A stretch of 22,412 bases of DNA from a virus: IMG/VR virus record IMGVR_UViG_3300020183_000501, positions 1-22,412 of that record; one strand, given 5' to 3'. Position 1 is the stretch's first letter; every line of letters starts with the position of its first letter. Below, piece after piece: positions 10,401-17,219 of the stretch. The notes under the pieces are model-generated. The model was given only the letters and a program-made list of their open reading frames with translations. It searched no databases and had not been told where the DNA came from. Made by a program: the position numbers and the translations under genes.

Positions 10401-11026
10401 CTAACACCATTGACGGTTGCGGTGAAAGGCAGCAGCGGCACTATGTTTTCACGCAGCCTCAGCTGATATAGATCATGCTTGAGATTTCCTATGGTCACCG
10501 ATGATGCAGGCTTGCCTATCCTCTGTCCTGGTTGCAGCGCTGCGTTCAACACCGCTGAGGACTGTTCAGACCAATCTAGGTTTGTAGGATCATCCCATTG
10601 GATGGTGGTGTTGGCTAGGTTCCTTCCGCTGCTATCGCGAACGGTCTCTGATGTTTGCACCGATAATATCTTGAGCAAACCACTGGCTGCCTTGTTCCTG
10701 CTCGGACTATAGCCTAACAGCTTGGCCAACCTATAGATGCTGTCGCGCCGCTCTGCTGTCTCTAGGAAGTTCTCGCGTGCGTTGAGATCTGTGCGGAAAG
10801 CAAGGCTTTGCCCCATGAAGGCCATGAGATCCAACAGCGCCACATATTCGGATGATTCGATATAATCGTTGAAATCCTCGGGATAATAGGTCCTGAGATA
10901 GTCGACCATTGTCTTGCGCAATGTCTCAAAATCATAGCTCTGGAAATCAGCTGAACTGAATGTAGTGTATATCTTCTTCCAATCCTCAGCGGCGAATAAG
11001 TTGCTCTGTCGTGTGGTTACGGCCAT
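7424..11026 (-). CDS. gp6: Baseplate wedge protein gp6, enlarged, with Gly-Ser tail
   Basis: This is the baseplate J/gp6-type wedge subunit, which forms the ring linking wedges around the hub and takes part in sheath contraction. The N-terminus (residues 35-110) has the classic gp6 pattern: a YLRTYYPEDFNDYIESSEYV stretch, then an Ala-Phe-Arg-Thr-Asp-Leu-Asn-Ala-Arg-Glu core and RRDSIYRLAKLLGY. The C-terminal part (about 1015-1130) carries the J-type region with NNEIRSRVIKAI and DNWDFGDTFYYSEL. At 1200 residues it is nearly twice T4 gp6 (about 660). The extra middle sequence includes an acidic DSDDDGIPDDPD loop near residue 827, like thrombospondin type 3 calcium loops. The last roughly 35 residues are Gly-Ser dipeptides ending in YGGY. 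The start has an AGAGG ribosome binding site (11035-11039) and its own late promoter box upstream. Confidence 0.93.
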   Translation of the reverse strand: MAVTTRQSNLFAAEDWKKIYTTFSSADFQSYDFETLRKTMVDYLRTYYPEDFNDYIESSEYVALLDLMAFMGQSLAFRTDLNARENFLETAERRDSIYRLAKLLGYSPSRNKAASGLLKILSVQTSETVRDSSGRNLANTTIQWDDPTNLDWSEQSSAVLNAALQPGQRIGKPASSVTIGNLKHDLYQLRLRENIVPLLPFTATVNGVSLPFEVYNATLDPGIGVKEKSPRPLDELGIIYRNDGRGNSSVNTGFFLAFKQGTMTNLDFSISESLANRLVGINLNDINEDDVWLYKINDAGTYDKEWTKVDNLRSSNVIYNDVASAQRSLYSVSARANDQIDLIFGDGVFSEIPTGSYRSVVRVSRGATYSITPQEMRSIPISIAYISRNGKIENLVLRVGLQYTVSNASAKESLADIKSRAPQFNYTQDRMVNGEDYNTLPFTKYNDIAKVKSVNRTSSGLSRYLDITDPTSKYSSTNFFGDDGYIYKESKTDITSFTWNTLSDIQRYVRGTLSSSIKSKESMHLFYDTFPKKTLTNIVWYRATTETGASTGYFAVKVVDEDGDVTYPPQKIGASGSGNLSFLLPNSLVKFSAPAGKYFDIDRTLKIGSPTTPGQSTVIYATLISVVAAGDGDAGEEGLLASGLGPVVLNENIPTDAIAVDLHVTYNTYISPTVEQSILTQMQNNSDFGLRYDIATQAWTLITASNLSNELLSTITTGEAGSIAGTNADNSWFVAFINNGNTYQVYNRKILYYFGSRIGTRFYIDPDLRIFDSRVGQVVKDSIKVIKSNTLPDSTARLANDIIWEIYGPVIYPDGFKEDTLVKVTFADSDDDGIPDDPDIFDTLVAEDTSPLTKKVYFKKFIDYDNLERYSWFDPANVSSAYANINEIQLSGRFSNPLGTVFYATSTGLFYVNTLVDSERTAVESSDYKRLTGRSSLLFQYKHNSPSDRRIDPSPTNIVDMYVLTGAYNTAYKQWLTDTTGSLEEPVAPNVVDLTTSYGRLNNFKSVSDSIIFNPAKFRALFGSRAETALQATFKVVKSPSSRLSNNEIRSRVIKAIDKYFAIDNWDFGDTFYYSELAAYIHRELSTEIATVVMVPASDDQSFGSLFQITSQANEIFVSAATVDNIEIVDAITASRLRSTSTGVVFSGTTSTVGSSTTGVTYSGSGSGSGSGSGSGSGSGSGSGSGSGSGSGSGSGYGGY
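7442..7541 (-). repeat. Perfect 18-bp tandem repeat coding a Gly-Ser tail
   Basis: On the plus strand the unit agaaccactgcccgaacc begins at 7442, 7460, 7478, 7496 and 7514 as five exact copies, with a 10-base partial sixth copy at 7532-7541. On the coding strand each unit encodes three Gly-Ser pairs. Because the unit is a multiple of three, gain or loss of copies would change the tail length of gp6 without shifting the frame. Confidence 0.97.
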
Positions 11027-11044
11027 GTGTCTTGCCTCTCAAAG

Positions 11045-11052
11045 TATTTATA
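11045..11052 (-). promoter_or_regulatory. T4-type late promoter box upstream of gp6
   Basis: The minus strand reads TATAAATA, an exact match to the T4 late promoter -10 consensus recognised by polymerase carrying gp55. It sits in the 46-base gap between gp25 and gp6, the longest gap inside the structural block. The box ends 18 bases before the gp6 ATG, so the leader would be very short, with the AGAGG ribosome binding site at its 5' end. It could give gp6 and the giant gene extra late transcripts. Confidence 0.72.
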
Positions 11053-11072
11053 TGGTTTGAAAAGTGATGTTT

Positions 11073-11447
11073 TTAACCTAGCTTGCCAGCAGTTTTGTCG
11101 AAAACCAAGCGGAGGTTCTCGGTTTCGTTGCTGTTAGAATAGATTAATCTCAGTTCTAATATCAATCCATTGTCGAAGCTGTCAACCATTATGCTCTCGA
11201 CAACCAAGCGTGGATCTGATCTCGCGATCTTTGTTACATCATCGATGATCTGATTCTTCAGCTGCTCTGTGAATGGTTCGAAGATGCTTTCCCATATGAC
11301 TGTTCCAAAATCAGGATTCATCAACTTCTCGCCCCTGCGGATGTTGAAATGATTTATCAGATCTTGCTTGATCAGATCAGCATCGGTCAACCTAACGGTG
11401 TTTTTGATACCAGGATTTTTGGTGCTGAATCCATTGTATAATGCCAT
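11073..11447 (-). CDS. gp25: Baseplate wedge protein gp25 (gpW/gp25 family)
   Basis: This small wedge protein joins gp6 and gp53 at the inner baseplate and nucleates the tail sheath in T4. At 124 residues it is close to T4 gp25 (132). Family features visible are an N-terminal GFSTKNPGIKNTVRLTDADL stretch, the core RRGEKLMNPDFGTVIWESIFEP, and a later Ile-Asp-Asp-Val, then RSDPRLVVESIMV segment; the last is the position of the usual Glu-Pro-Arg motif, here Asp-Pro-Arg. It lies between the lytic transglycosylase (13 bases upstream) and gp6 (46 bases downstream), as expected from the T4 order 25-6. No clear Shine-Dalgarno sequence is seen before its ATG, so translation may depend on the upstream gene. 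The assignment is secure. Confidence 0.93.
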   Translation of the reverse strand: MALYNGFSTKNPGIKNTVRLTDADLIKQDLINHFNIRRGEKLMNPDFGTVIWESIFEPFTEQLKNQIIDDVTKIARSDPRLVVESIMVDSFDNGLILELRLIYSNSNETENLRLVFDKTAGKLG

Positions 11448-11460
11448 GATAAACTATTTA

Positions 11461-12477
11461 TTAGTAACGATAATAGGCATTGATGCTGTCAACCGTGATG
11501 CGTCCGTCCGGGCCCCGCCATCCAGGATTCTGTGCGTAAGCCTTTGTGCCTTGTTTGTAAACTTCAAAGTTACCCGGCTTGTTGGCATATGCAGGAGCTG
11601 CTTGCATGATACCGAGGCGACCACCTTTGTAGTTGTTCTTGCTGAGATATTGATCATAGACAGCCAGCTGTTGGCTTGGTGTCATGTTTTGTATCTGACC
11701 AGTGTTATATCCCAGGCTATTGGCTGTGGAAGGTATGAACTGGAACAGACCAGTCGCACCTGAATCGCGGTTGACAGCCTTGGAATTGAAATTAGACTCA
11801 CCACCTATCACGTTGTATATCTGTTGATCAGTCAGTCCAGGATATTTCCCTTTCATCTCTGATAGCTTCGCTTGGAATTCGGGGTCATTTTTGAGGGCTT
11901 CCGGTGGTACAAACTGCTTGGCTCCTGGCTGGGCACCTTCTCCTATTCCAGACTGTTCGACTGGTTGATCTATACCAGATGAATCACCACTAGGACGTCC
12001 ACAGTTATCACCTTTTGCGAAGCCATCTATGTTGCCGCCACCTGGGCCCGCTGGAATGCTGCTCATAGCATCAGCAGATCCTAGCTGCTCTAAGGCTTGG
12101 CTCGCATCTGGCACCTTGGTTGGTAACATATTGCTGCCCAATGGCGCGCCGGCCAGTGGTCCGCCTTGTATTATGCCAATACCAGACGTTGATCGCACCA
12201 GGTCTTGAAGACCAGCGGTTGGTACACCTGCTAGTGGTCCGCCTGCGATTATGTTAGAATCCGCTACTGCCCTGTCTCTGACCAAAGCTTCAAGTGCTAG
12301 TCTACCTCCGCCAACATTAGAATCCGCTGCTGCCCTGTCTCTGATCAAAGCTCCAAGTGCTAGTCTACCTCGGCCAACACTGGTGCTAGGGTTAGCTGCC
12401 CTAGCACCTGACTTTGCGGTCTCACCTGCACTTGCGTCATAGGGCTTAGCTGTGCCTTTGTTGAAGACGCTGACCAT
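11461..12477 (-). CDS. Baseplate-associated lytic transglycosylase (SLT fold)
   Basis: Residues about 195-338 form a lysozyme-like SLT domain that should cleave the peptidoglycan glycan backbone. The likely catalytic Glu is residue 227 in GGESNFN, followed by the family motif GATGLFQFIPSTA (240-252) and an aromatic-rich C-terminus ending NAYYRY. Residues 1-190 are low in complexity: a 21-residue duplication (about 34-75, GRLALGALIRDRAAADSN type), two GGPLAG motifs (79-84 and 105-110), then a Gly/Pro/Ser linker. No signal peptide is seen, which fits a virion enzyme rather than an endolysin exported by the Sec route. The gene starts 3 bases after the stop of the gp5-like spike, with GGAGAGA upstream as ribosome binding site. 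I infer that it replaces the lysozyme domain found inside T4 gp5. Acting as the endolysin is a less likely alternative. Confidence 0.88.
   Translation of the reverse strand: MVSVFNKGTAKPYDASAGETAKSGARAANPSTSVGRGRLALGALIRDRAAADSNVGGGRLALEALVRDRAVADSNIIAGGPLAGVPTAGLQDLVRSTSGIGIIQGGPLAGAPLGSNMLPTKVPDASQALEQLGSADAMSSIPAGPGGGNIDGFAKGDNCGRPSGDSSGIDQPVEQSGIGEGAQPGAKQFVPPEALKNDPEFQAKLSEMKGKYPGLTDQQIYNVIGGESNFNSKAVNRDSGATGLFQFIPSTANSLGYNTGQIQNMTPSQQLAVYDQYLSKNNYKGGRLGIMQAAPAYANKPGNFEVYKQGTKAYAQNPGWRGPDGRITVDSINAYYRY
12254..12379 (-). repeat. 63-bp direct tandem duplication in the transglycosylase gene
   Basis: Bases 12254-12316 and 12317-12379 are adjacent copies of the same 63-base unit, differing at four positions by eye. 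Each copy encodes 21 residues of the type RLALxALxRDRAxADSN, so the duplication is in frame. It lies in the non-catalytic N-terminal half. Confidence 0.93.
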
Positions 12478-12480
12478 CTA

Positions 12481-13905
12481 TCATCTCTCCCCACCAACGC
12501 TGGTCTTAGGTGTCTGTGCAGCTGCCTTATTGTTAGGATTAGGTCCACCTCCTCCCACGAAATTGCTGGCACGTTCAGCGGCATTGTTTGTTTGTATGGC
12601 AGCGTTCTCAGCCGCTACCTGTTCCTGGCTCATGGGAGGAGCGGATGTTTGCCTATCATAAGGTTCGTGGCTAGGAGCGCGCTTGACCGTGGTATCATAG
12701 CCGCTCACGGTCGATGGTTCTTCGGGCGGCACTTGCTCGGCTTCTTTGGCAGTGCCCGAATTCCAACGGAAGCATTTAGCTTGCGCGATGAGATATCTAA
12801 ATCCTTTGATGAAGATATCGCTGAAACTGGTTATGATGATCTCATTGCAGGAATGCATATGTATGCTGTCAACTCCTTCAATCATGGTCTTGCTGCCATG
12901 TAGCTGAAGCTCCGCGGTGCCTTGTATCTTGGTACCAACACCGGCTATCACCTTGAGGTTATTACCTGCGTGTATGTTGACATCCTTGTTTGCATGTATG
13001 TTGATGTCACCTTCCGATGCCAGGTTGACACCTGCTTGGCCATAGACATCGATGTTACCATCAGGGCTGAGCTCGATCCAACCATTGCCTGCTGCGTTTA
13101 TCACATATACGAAACCAGTATCATCATGCATGGTTATCTGATTGCCGCCCGCGGTCCTGATCCTGATCAGCTTGCTCTTGCCATCCTTGCCTCCATCATC
13201 CATGGCGAAACTATGGCCGATTGGTGTGCTGAATCCCATGACCTTGCAGGGACTCTCCCGGAAGCTGCTGGTGGTGATAAAACCCCTCAACGGATCATCT
13301 TGTAGTCCTTGTGCGGAGAATTTTCCTATCTCATCTTGCAGTGGTTCCCTAGGTACCTGCGTGAGATCTGCTGCGGCCTGCACATCTGGTGAACTGGGAT
13401 CGAACTCGCTCTCAGGTTGTCCTGACGAGCCCGCGCCCAGCGCTGGTATCATACCATGTGCCGTCTCAGGTATTGCTGCGAACCAAAATCCCCGCTGTGC
13501 ATCGCCGTTGGCGAACATAACCAAGACTTTGGTGCCGATAGCTGGTGGTTGTATCCACATACCGAAGCTGCGTGGTGCTTGTGCCCTAGATCTGTTATCA
13601 AGGTATCCAGCAGTCAATGGATTTGATTCGTTACGCCTGAATTCGCCCGCTGTTATCGCACCTGTGATCTGCTTATAAGCAGCGTTGTCTGTCAATCCAT
13701 AGAAAGGACTAGCATATCGCACCGTGTACCAGCTGGTTGGATCCTTGGGATCACCACCGAAATCAGATATCCAAACCGAGACCCTGCCTGCTAGTGTGCT
13801 GTCAGCGTTTTCAACCACCAAACCTTCGTATAGTCCGATGTCTTGCTTGACTCCTGACTTGCCCCCAGCATGTGCTCTACTGGGCACATCAGCAAAATAT
13901 GTCAT
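12481..13905 (-). CDS. gp5: Baseplate hub spike protein, gp5-like without lysozyme domain
   Basis: This is the central spike that pierces the cell envelope. Residues about 18-150 form the gp5/VgrG-type OB fold: an LYEGLVVENADSTLAGRVSV start, a PFYG segment, and FGMWIQPPAIGTKVLVMFAN followed by RGFWFA. Residues about 228-370 are the triple-stranded beta-helix, opening with GHSFAMDDGG and running through short repeats such as GDINIHANKDVNIHAGNNLK. In T4 gp5 (575 residues) a lysozyme domain sits between the two; here that space (about 150-225) is a short linker with no catalytic motif. Residues 385-474 form a Pro/Ala/Asn-rich tail ending SVGGER, unlike a metal-capped spike tip. GAGGG upstream of the ATG is the ribosome binding site. 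The next gene, 3 bases on, supplies a separate glycan-cleaving domain. Confidence 0.92.
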   Translation of the reverse strand: MTYFADVPSRAHAGGKSGVKQDIGLYEGLVVENADSTLAGRVSVWISDFGGDPKDPTSWYTVRYASPFYGLTDNAAYKQITGAITAGEFRRNESNPLTAGYLDNRSRAQAPRSFGMWIQPPAIGTKVLVMFANGDAQRGFWFAAIPETAHGMIPALGAGSSGQPESEFDPSSPDVQAAADLTQVPREPLQDEIGKFSAQGLQDDPLRGFITTSSFRESPCKVMGFSTPIGHSFAMDDGGKDGKSKLIRIRTAGGNQITMHDDTGFVYVINAAGNGWIELSPDGNIDVYGQAGVNLASEGDINIHANKDVNIHAGNNLKVIAGVGTKIQGTAELQLHGSKTMIEGVDSIHMHSCNEIIITSFSDIFIKGFRYLIAQAKCFRWNSGTAKEAEQVPPEEPSTVSGYDTTVKRAPSHEPYDRQTSAPPMSQEQVAAENAAIQTNNAAERASNFVGGGGPNPNNKAAAQTPKTSVGGER

Positions 13906-13930
13906 ATGTCATTTCCCTCAATTTTTGATT

Positions 13931-16918
13931 TCATGGCAGCCTTAAACTACCCCCTGTTCCTCTACCTAAATCCGTAGGATCTGGAAACCCTCTTGATCCC
14001 CGTGTGTCGTCACCGAGTGAAGGATTTCCTAGGGAATTTTTAAGTTTTTCATCTTGTGCCTGTTGGAATTCATTTCGTGCCCTGTCTACTATATTTTCAT
14101 TCCTGCGATTTGCGGCAGCATTAGCGTCTGCTGTGGAGAATCCCGCCCTACCACCACCTGGTTGCCTAAGGGCGGCGTTGGGGTCGCTGGATGCTGTGGA
14201 GAATCCCGCCCTACCACCACCTGGTTGCATCAAATCACGTATTTGCTTGTCTATCTTGTTCTCTACTTGATCGAACACACGAACCATGTTCAGCTTCTGT
14301 GTGAACTTGCCCCCGTCGAAGTTGCTCTCGACCGTGATGACCTGATACACACCACCTATCATGTTCTGTTCCTGCGTGAGCTTCATGAGACCGCTGGCAT
14401 CGTCATAGTCACGTGGTGTGCGGAAATTCAGCTTGATATACACACCATCTACGTCAACGCTGATGCCTTTATTGACATCACCATCCACATAACCATTGTT
14501 GGCAGCATCTATGTCAGTGCCTTTGGGCCTGACGGATCTGTCTTGAGATATGAAGTCAGGATCGCCTATGATGTCCATGTCTAGTTTTACCAAGTCAGCT
14601 AGATCAGGACTGTTGAGTTCTTGATCGAAATATTCCGCGACCGAGTCTGGTTTTGGTCCCCTAGCCTGACCCCTCGTGGTGCTGCCTGTGGTCTGCTTGT
14701 AGATCATCGCGCTCTGCGAGGGATCTTGGCCTGACGTGACAGGATATTGTGATTCAGTTGGCACCTGCGCGCCTGATTCCACCAGCGCCCTCTGGGTCAT
14801 CCTCTTTTCGAACACCTTGAAATACATTAGATTGAAATTGAGATCTAATCCTAGCACATCGTCGTTCTTGCCGGTGAACAGCCAGTTGTATTCCTTGCTG
14901 TGTCCGCGTTGGTTGACCGGTGCTTGCCCTGTCTTGGGGTTGTTCTTACCATAGACGTAATAGGGCATGACCTTGTAGACTATCTTCTTCTGATATACGC
15001 CTCGCTTGCTGTCGAAATTACCTAGGTCCTTGACCACGGGAATTACCTTGATCAGCTCCATGGGATTTGATTTGTCAGCTTGACCATCGGTTATCTTGGA
15101 TTGGAAATACTTGGTGATTATGGCCAGGTCCCTGACCAGATCCTTGATGTTGCTGCCTGCCTTGAGCTGGAAATAAGCAGAGCTTGGATCCAATGCTGTG
15201 GCTGCTTGGACGTCTTCTGCTTGCGCTGCCCTCTGCAGGCTCATCTTCCTCCCTGATATGGGCGTCACAGAGCTGCCGTTATTGACGTCGAAGGTACATT
15301 CGCTCTGCCTCAGCTTGCCATCGTCTGAGGTCCTGTTCTTATCGAAGCTGACGATCTCGAAATCATATTCATCGGGAAATATAGCTTTGCCCTCGCGCAG
15401 CTCAGCTTCGCCTGCTTTCTTGAGCTTGGCCGCCAATCCGTCGGTGCCTTTGAGATAGTCTTCGAAGGTCTTGCCATAGAGCCGGGTGTCTTCCCTGAGC
15501 ACGCCATAGAAATTGTTGATACCTTGCTGGCTGTAGGGCACCATCTTGATGTCATATACCGTGCCAGCTGAAGTTATGTTGAAGGTCATGTTGATTATCT
15601 GGCAGGGTATCAACTTTGGACCTGTGCCTGGTATGCTGGGTATCAATCTGCCGCTGTCATCATAGCCTAGGAACTTTATCTCGATGAGATATGGGATCTG
15701 GAAATGATCATGCGGACCATTGGGAAGGCTATTAGCTATGCGTTTCATGTCTGCTATCAAGCTGACGCCATAGGGCTCCACGACCTGCATCTCGATCTCA
15801 GCGATAGAAGTGTTTGGGCTCATGTTGCTGCTGGCCACCACCGTGGTGAAGCGCAGGTTGTTCAATCCTAGATCATATTCCAAACCACGACCGGTTTTGG
15901 CGAATCCACCTGACCTCATCAGCGGATATCGCCTCAATGATGCAGTATCTTCGCCGCTGTTAGTGAATACATTATATGTGTCTATGTCTAGCATATACCA
16001 ACCAACTTGATAAGTCCAGTTGACATACTCATGCAGCTTGTTAGGACGCAGTATCAAAACCTTGTTGGGCGGAGTACCACCAGAGCCCGCTTCATATTCA
16101 TTGGGAGGACCAGTCCTCCCTTGCTTGCCTACAGTCACTAAACCATTGGATTCTCGCCTGCCGGTGCCTTCCTCATCTATCTTGCCGCCCGCTTCAGTTC
16201 CAGTACCCCCCGTGTTGCCGCTGTCGTCATATTCGCTAGGAGGACCAGAGCGACCAGATGAAGGTGCATTACCATTGGTGGTGACTGGTGTGGTATTAGC
16301 TGACACTTCATATTCGTTGGGTGGTCCTGCCCTGCTGTTACCAGTCGCGTCAGTGGCTCCCGCCGGAGGAGCAGGTCTGGTAGCTTGTCCTCCCAATGAA
16401 GGAGCATCTGTCGCTGCTGAATTAGAACCAGGCGGACCTGAACTTAACGATCTAGCGTAGGGATCAAATGGGTGAGCGCCGGACACGTTTGGTTTAGCAT
16501 CAGGCGGTGCCTGATCGAGGTCTGCGGGATCTGGTCTGGTTTGTGGATAAGCATCATCTGTAGGAGGCACACCGTTGCGCATAACTGATGCTGGCGGAGG
16601 TCTACCTGGTAAAAGTTGGGGCAACTGCGCTGTTGAAAGCACTCCTTGACTTTCGGTGTTGATGCCTAGGTTATCCCGCACCAGCATTCCTTGGTTTTGT
16701 GTAACTCCCACGTAGGGATACTTGCCCAAGATATCTGCTAGCGCGTCCTCCGCTCTTTGCCTGTAAGGTAAGATACCTTCATTGGCTCTCAGCCAAGATT
16801 GCCATTCGGCTTGCGCTGCTTCAAGCTGTTTGACCGCGACCAATTTCTCGCTGGTAGAACTGTTGTCAGTTATAGATGATATATTTCTGTCAACTAAAAA
16901 TTCTGCAATGTCCGCCAT
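13931..16918 (-). CDS. Large baseplate hub structural protein in the gp27 position
   Basis: This 995-residue protein lies directly before the gp5-like spike, where the central hub component (T4 gp27, about 390 residues) would act as adaptor between tube and spike. I see no clear gp27 motif, so the role rests on position and on resemblance to large cyanophage hub/structural proteins. Residues 1-70 look helical. Residues 90-285 are Pro/Gly/Ser/Asn-rich and probably disordered, with three copies of a GPPNEYE motif (198-204, 225-231 as GPPSEYD, 270-276). The folded part begins near 288 (LRPNKLHEYVNWTYQVGWYM) and runs to about 890. The tail has a duplicated QPGGGRAGFSTA motif and a charged helix (NIVDRARNEFQQAQDEK). 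The start lies one base after the gp53 stop, and the gp5-like gene follows after 25 bases. Confidence 0.75.
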   Translation of the reverse strand: MADIAEFLVDRNISSITDNSSTSEKLVAVKQLEAAQAEWQSWLRANEGILPYRQRAEDALADILGKYPYVGVTQNQGMLVRDNLGINTESQGVLSTAQLPQLLPGRPPPASVMRNGVPPTDDAYPQTRPDPADLDQAPPDAKPNVSGAHPFDPYARSLSSGPPGSNSAATDAPSLGGQATRPAPPAGATDATGNSRAGPPNEYEVSANTTPVTTNGNAPSSGRSGPPSEYDDSGNTGGTGTEAGGKIDEEGTGRRESNGLVTVGKQGRTGPPNEYEAGSGGTPPNKVLILRPNKLHEYVNWTYQVGWYMLDIDTYNVFTNSGEDTASLRRYPLMRSGGFAKTGRGLEYDLGLNNLRFTTVVASSNMSPNTSIAEIEMQVVEPYGVSLIADMKRIANSLPNGPHDHFQIPYLIEIKFLGYDDSGRLIPSIPGTGPKLIPCQIINMTFNITSAGTVYDIKMVPYSQQGINNFYGVLREDTRLYGKTFEDYLKGTDGLAAKLKKAGEAELREGKAIFPDEYDFEIVSFDKNRTSDDGKLRQSECTFDVNNGSSVTPISGRKMSLQRAAQAEDVQAATALDPSSAYFQLKAGSNIKDLVRDLAIITKYFQSKITDGQADKSNPMELIKVIPVVKDLGNFDSKRGVYQKKIVYKVMPYYVYGKNNPKTGQAPVNQRGHSKEYNWLFTGKNDDVLGLDLNFNLMYFKVFEKRMTQRALVESGAQVPTESQYPVTSGQDPSQSAMIYKQTTGSTTRGQARGPKPDSVAEYFDQELNSPDLADLVKLDMDIIGDPDFISQDRSVRPKGTDIDAANNGYVDGDVNKGISVDVDGVYIKLNFRTPRDYDDASGLMKLTQEQNMIGGVYQVITVESNFDGGKFTQKLNMVRVFDQVENKIDKQIRDLMQPGGGRAGFSTASSDPNAALRQPGGGRAGFSTADANAAANRRNENIVDRARNEFQQAQDEKLKNSLGNPSLGDDTRGSRGFPDPTDLGRGTGGSLRLP
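14130..14228 (-). repeat. 36-bp direct repeat pair in the hub gene
   Basis: Bases 14130-14165 and 14193-14228 are identical over 36 bases and are spaced 63 bases apart start to start (21 codons). Each encodes the QPGGGRAGFSTA motif near residues 897 and 918. The identity stops abruptly at both ends, as expected for a recent in-frame duplication or a segment kept identical by recombination. Confidence 0.95.
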
Positions 16919-16919
16919 G

Positions 16920-17219
16920 TCATAATCCCAAAGCTTCCTTGATGGTGGCTAGCTTGGGCAAGTATATGGTCCTGCCCTCTTGGAAGTCAAATATGGGATC
17001 TTCTATGCTGTTGGGATTGCGGGCCGCGAAAACCCAAAACAGCGACGCATCGCCGTAGAGATCTGAGGCCAGGATGTCTGGCCTCAGGGCATGCATGCTC
17101 TTTATGGTGTAGAGCGTGTCATCAGGTTGCTTGGGTATGGTCCTAAAATTAAGCGTGTCAAGATAACCATCATAGACTGTGGTCACGAAATAAGGACTGG
17201 TCTGGCTGTAAGTAACCAT
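16920..17219 (-). CDS. gp53: Baseplate wedge protein, gp53-like
   Basis: A 99-residue protein that I assign to the gp53 wedge family, which joins wedges to the hub together with gp25 and gp6. The diagnostic stretch is RPDILASDLYGDASLFWVFA, followed by RNPNSIEDPIFDFQEG and a terminal IYLP. A basic residue, then P-D-x-L-A-x-D-x-Y-G-D, two aromatics and a late YxP is the family pattern, and the tail resembles a LysM-type fold. It is about half the length of T4 gp53 (196), so only the core domain seems to be kept. Its ATG overlaps the stop of the tube-junction gene by one base, and the hub gene begins one base after its own stop, so translation of the three is probably coupled. Confidence 0.85.
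   Translation of the reverse strand: MVTYSQTSPYFVTTVYDGYLDTLNFRTIPKQPDDTLYTIKSMHALRPDILASDLYGDASLFWVFAARNPNSIEDPIFDFQEGRTIYLPKLATIKEALGL

Noticed and set aside
11455-11462. Late-promoter-like AATAAATA on the minus strand before gp25
   Set aside because: It overlaps the stop of the transglycosylase gene and ends 7 bases before the gp25 ATG, so the transcript would start at or inside the start codon. A leaderless promoter is possible but unsupported.
11368-11763. 131-residue plus-strand frame across the gp25/transglycosylase boundary
   Set aside because: It is antisense to two well-supported genes on the minus strand and has no recognisable motif or ribosome binding site.
13142-13678. 178-residue plus-strand frame within the gp5-like gene
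   Set aside because: It is antisense to the OB and beta-helix coding region, which has strong family motifs; composition is typical of a shadow frame.
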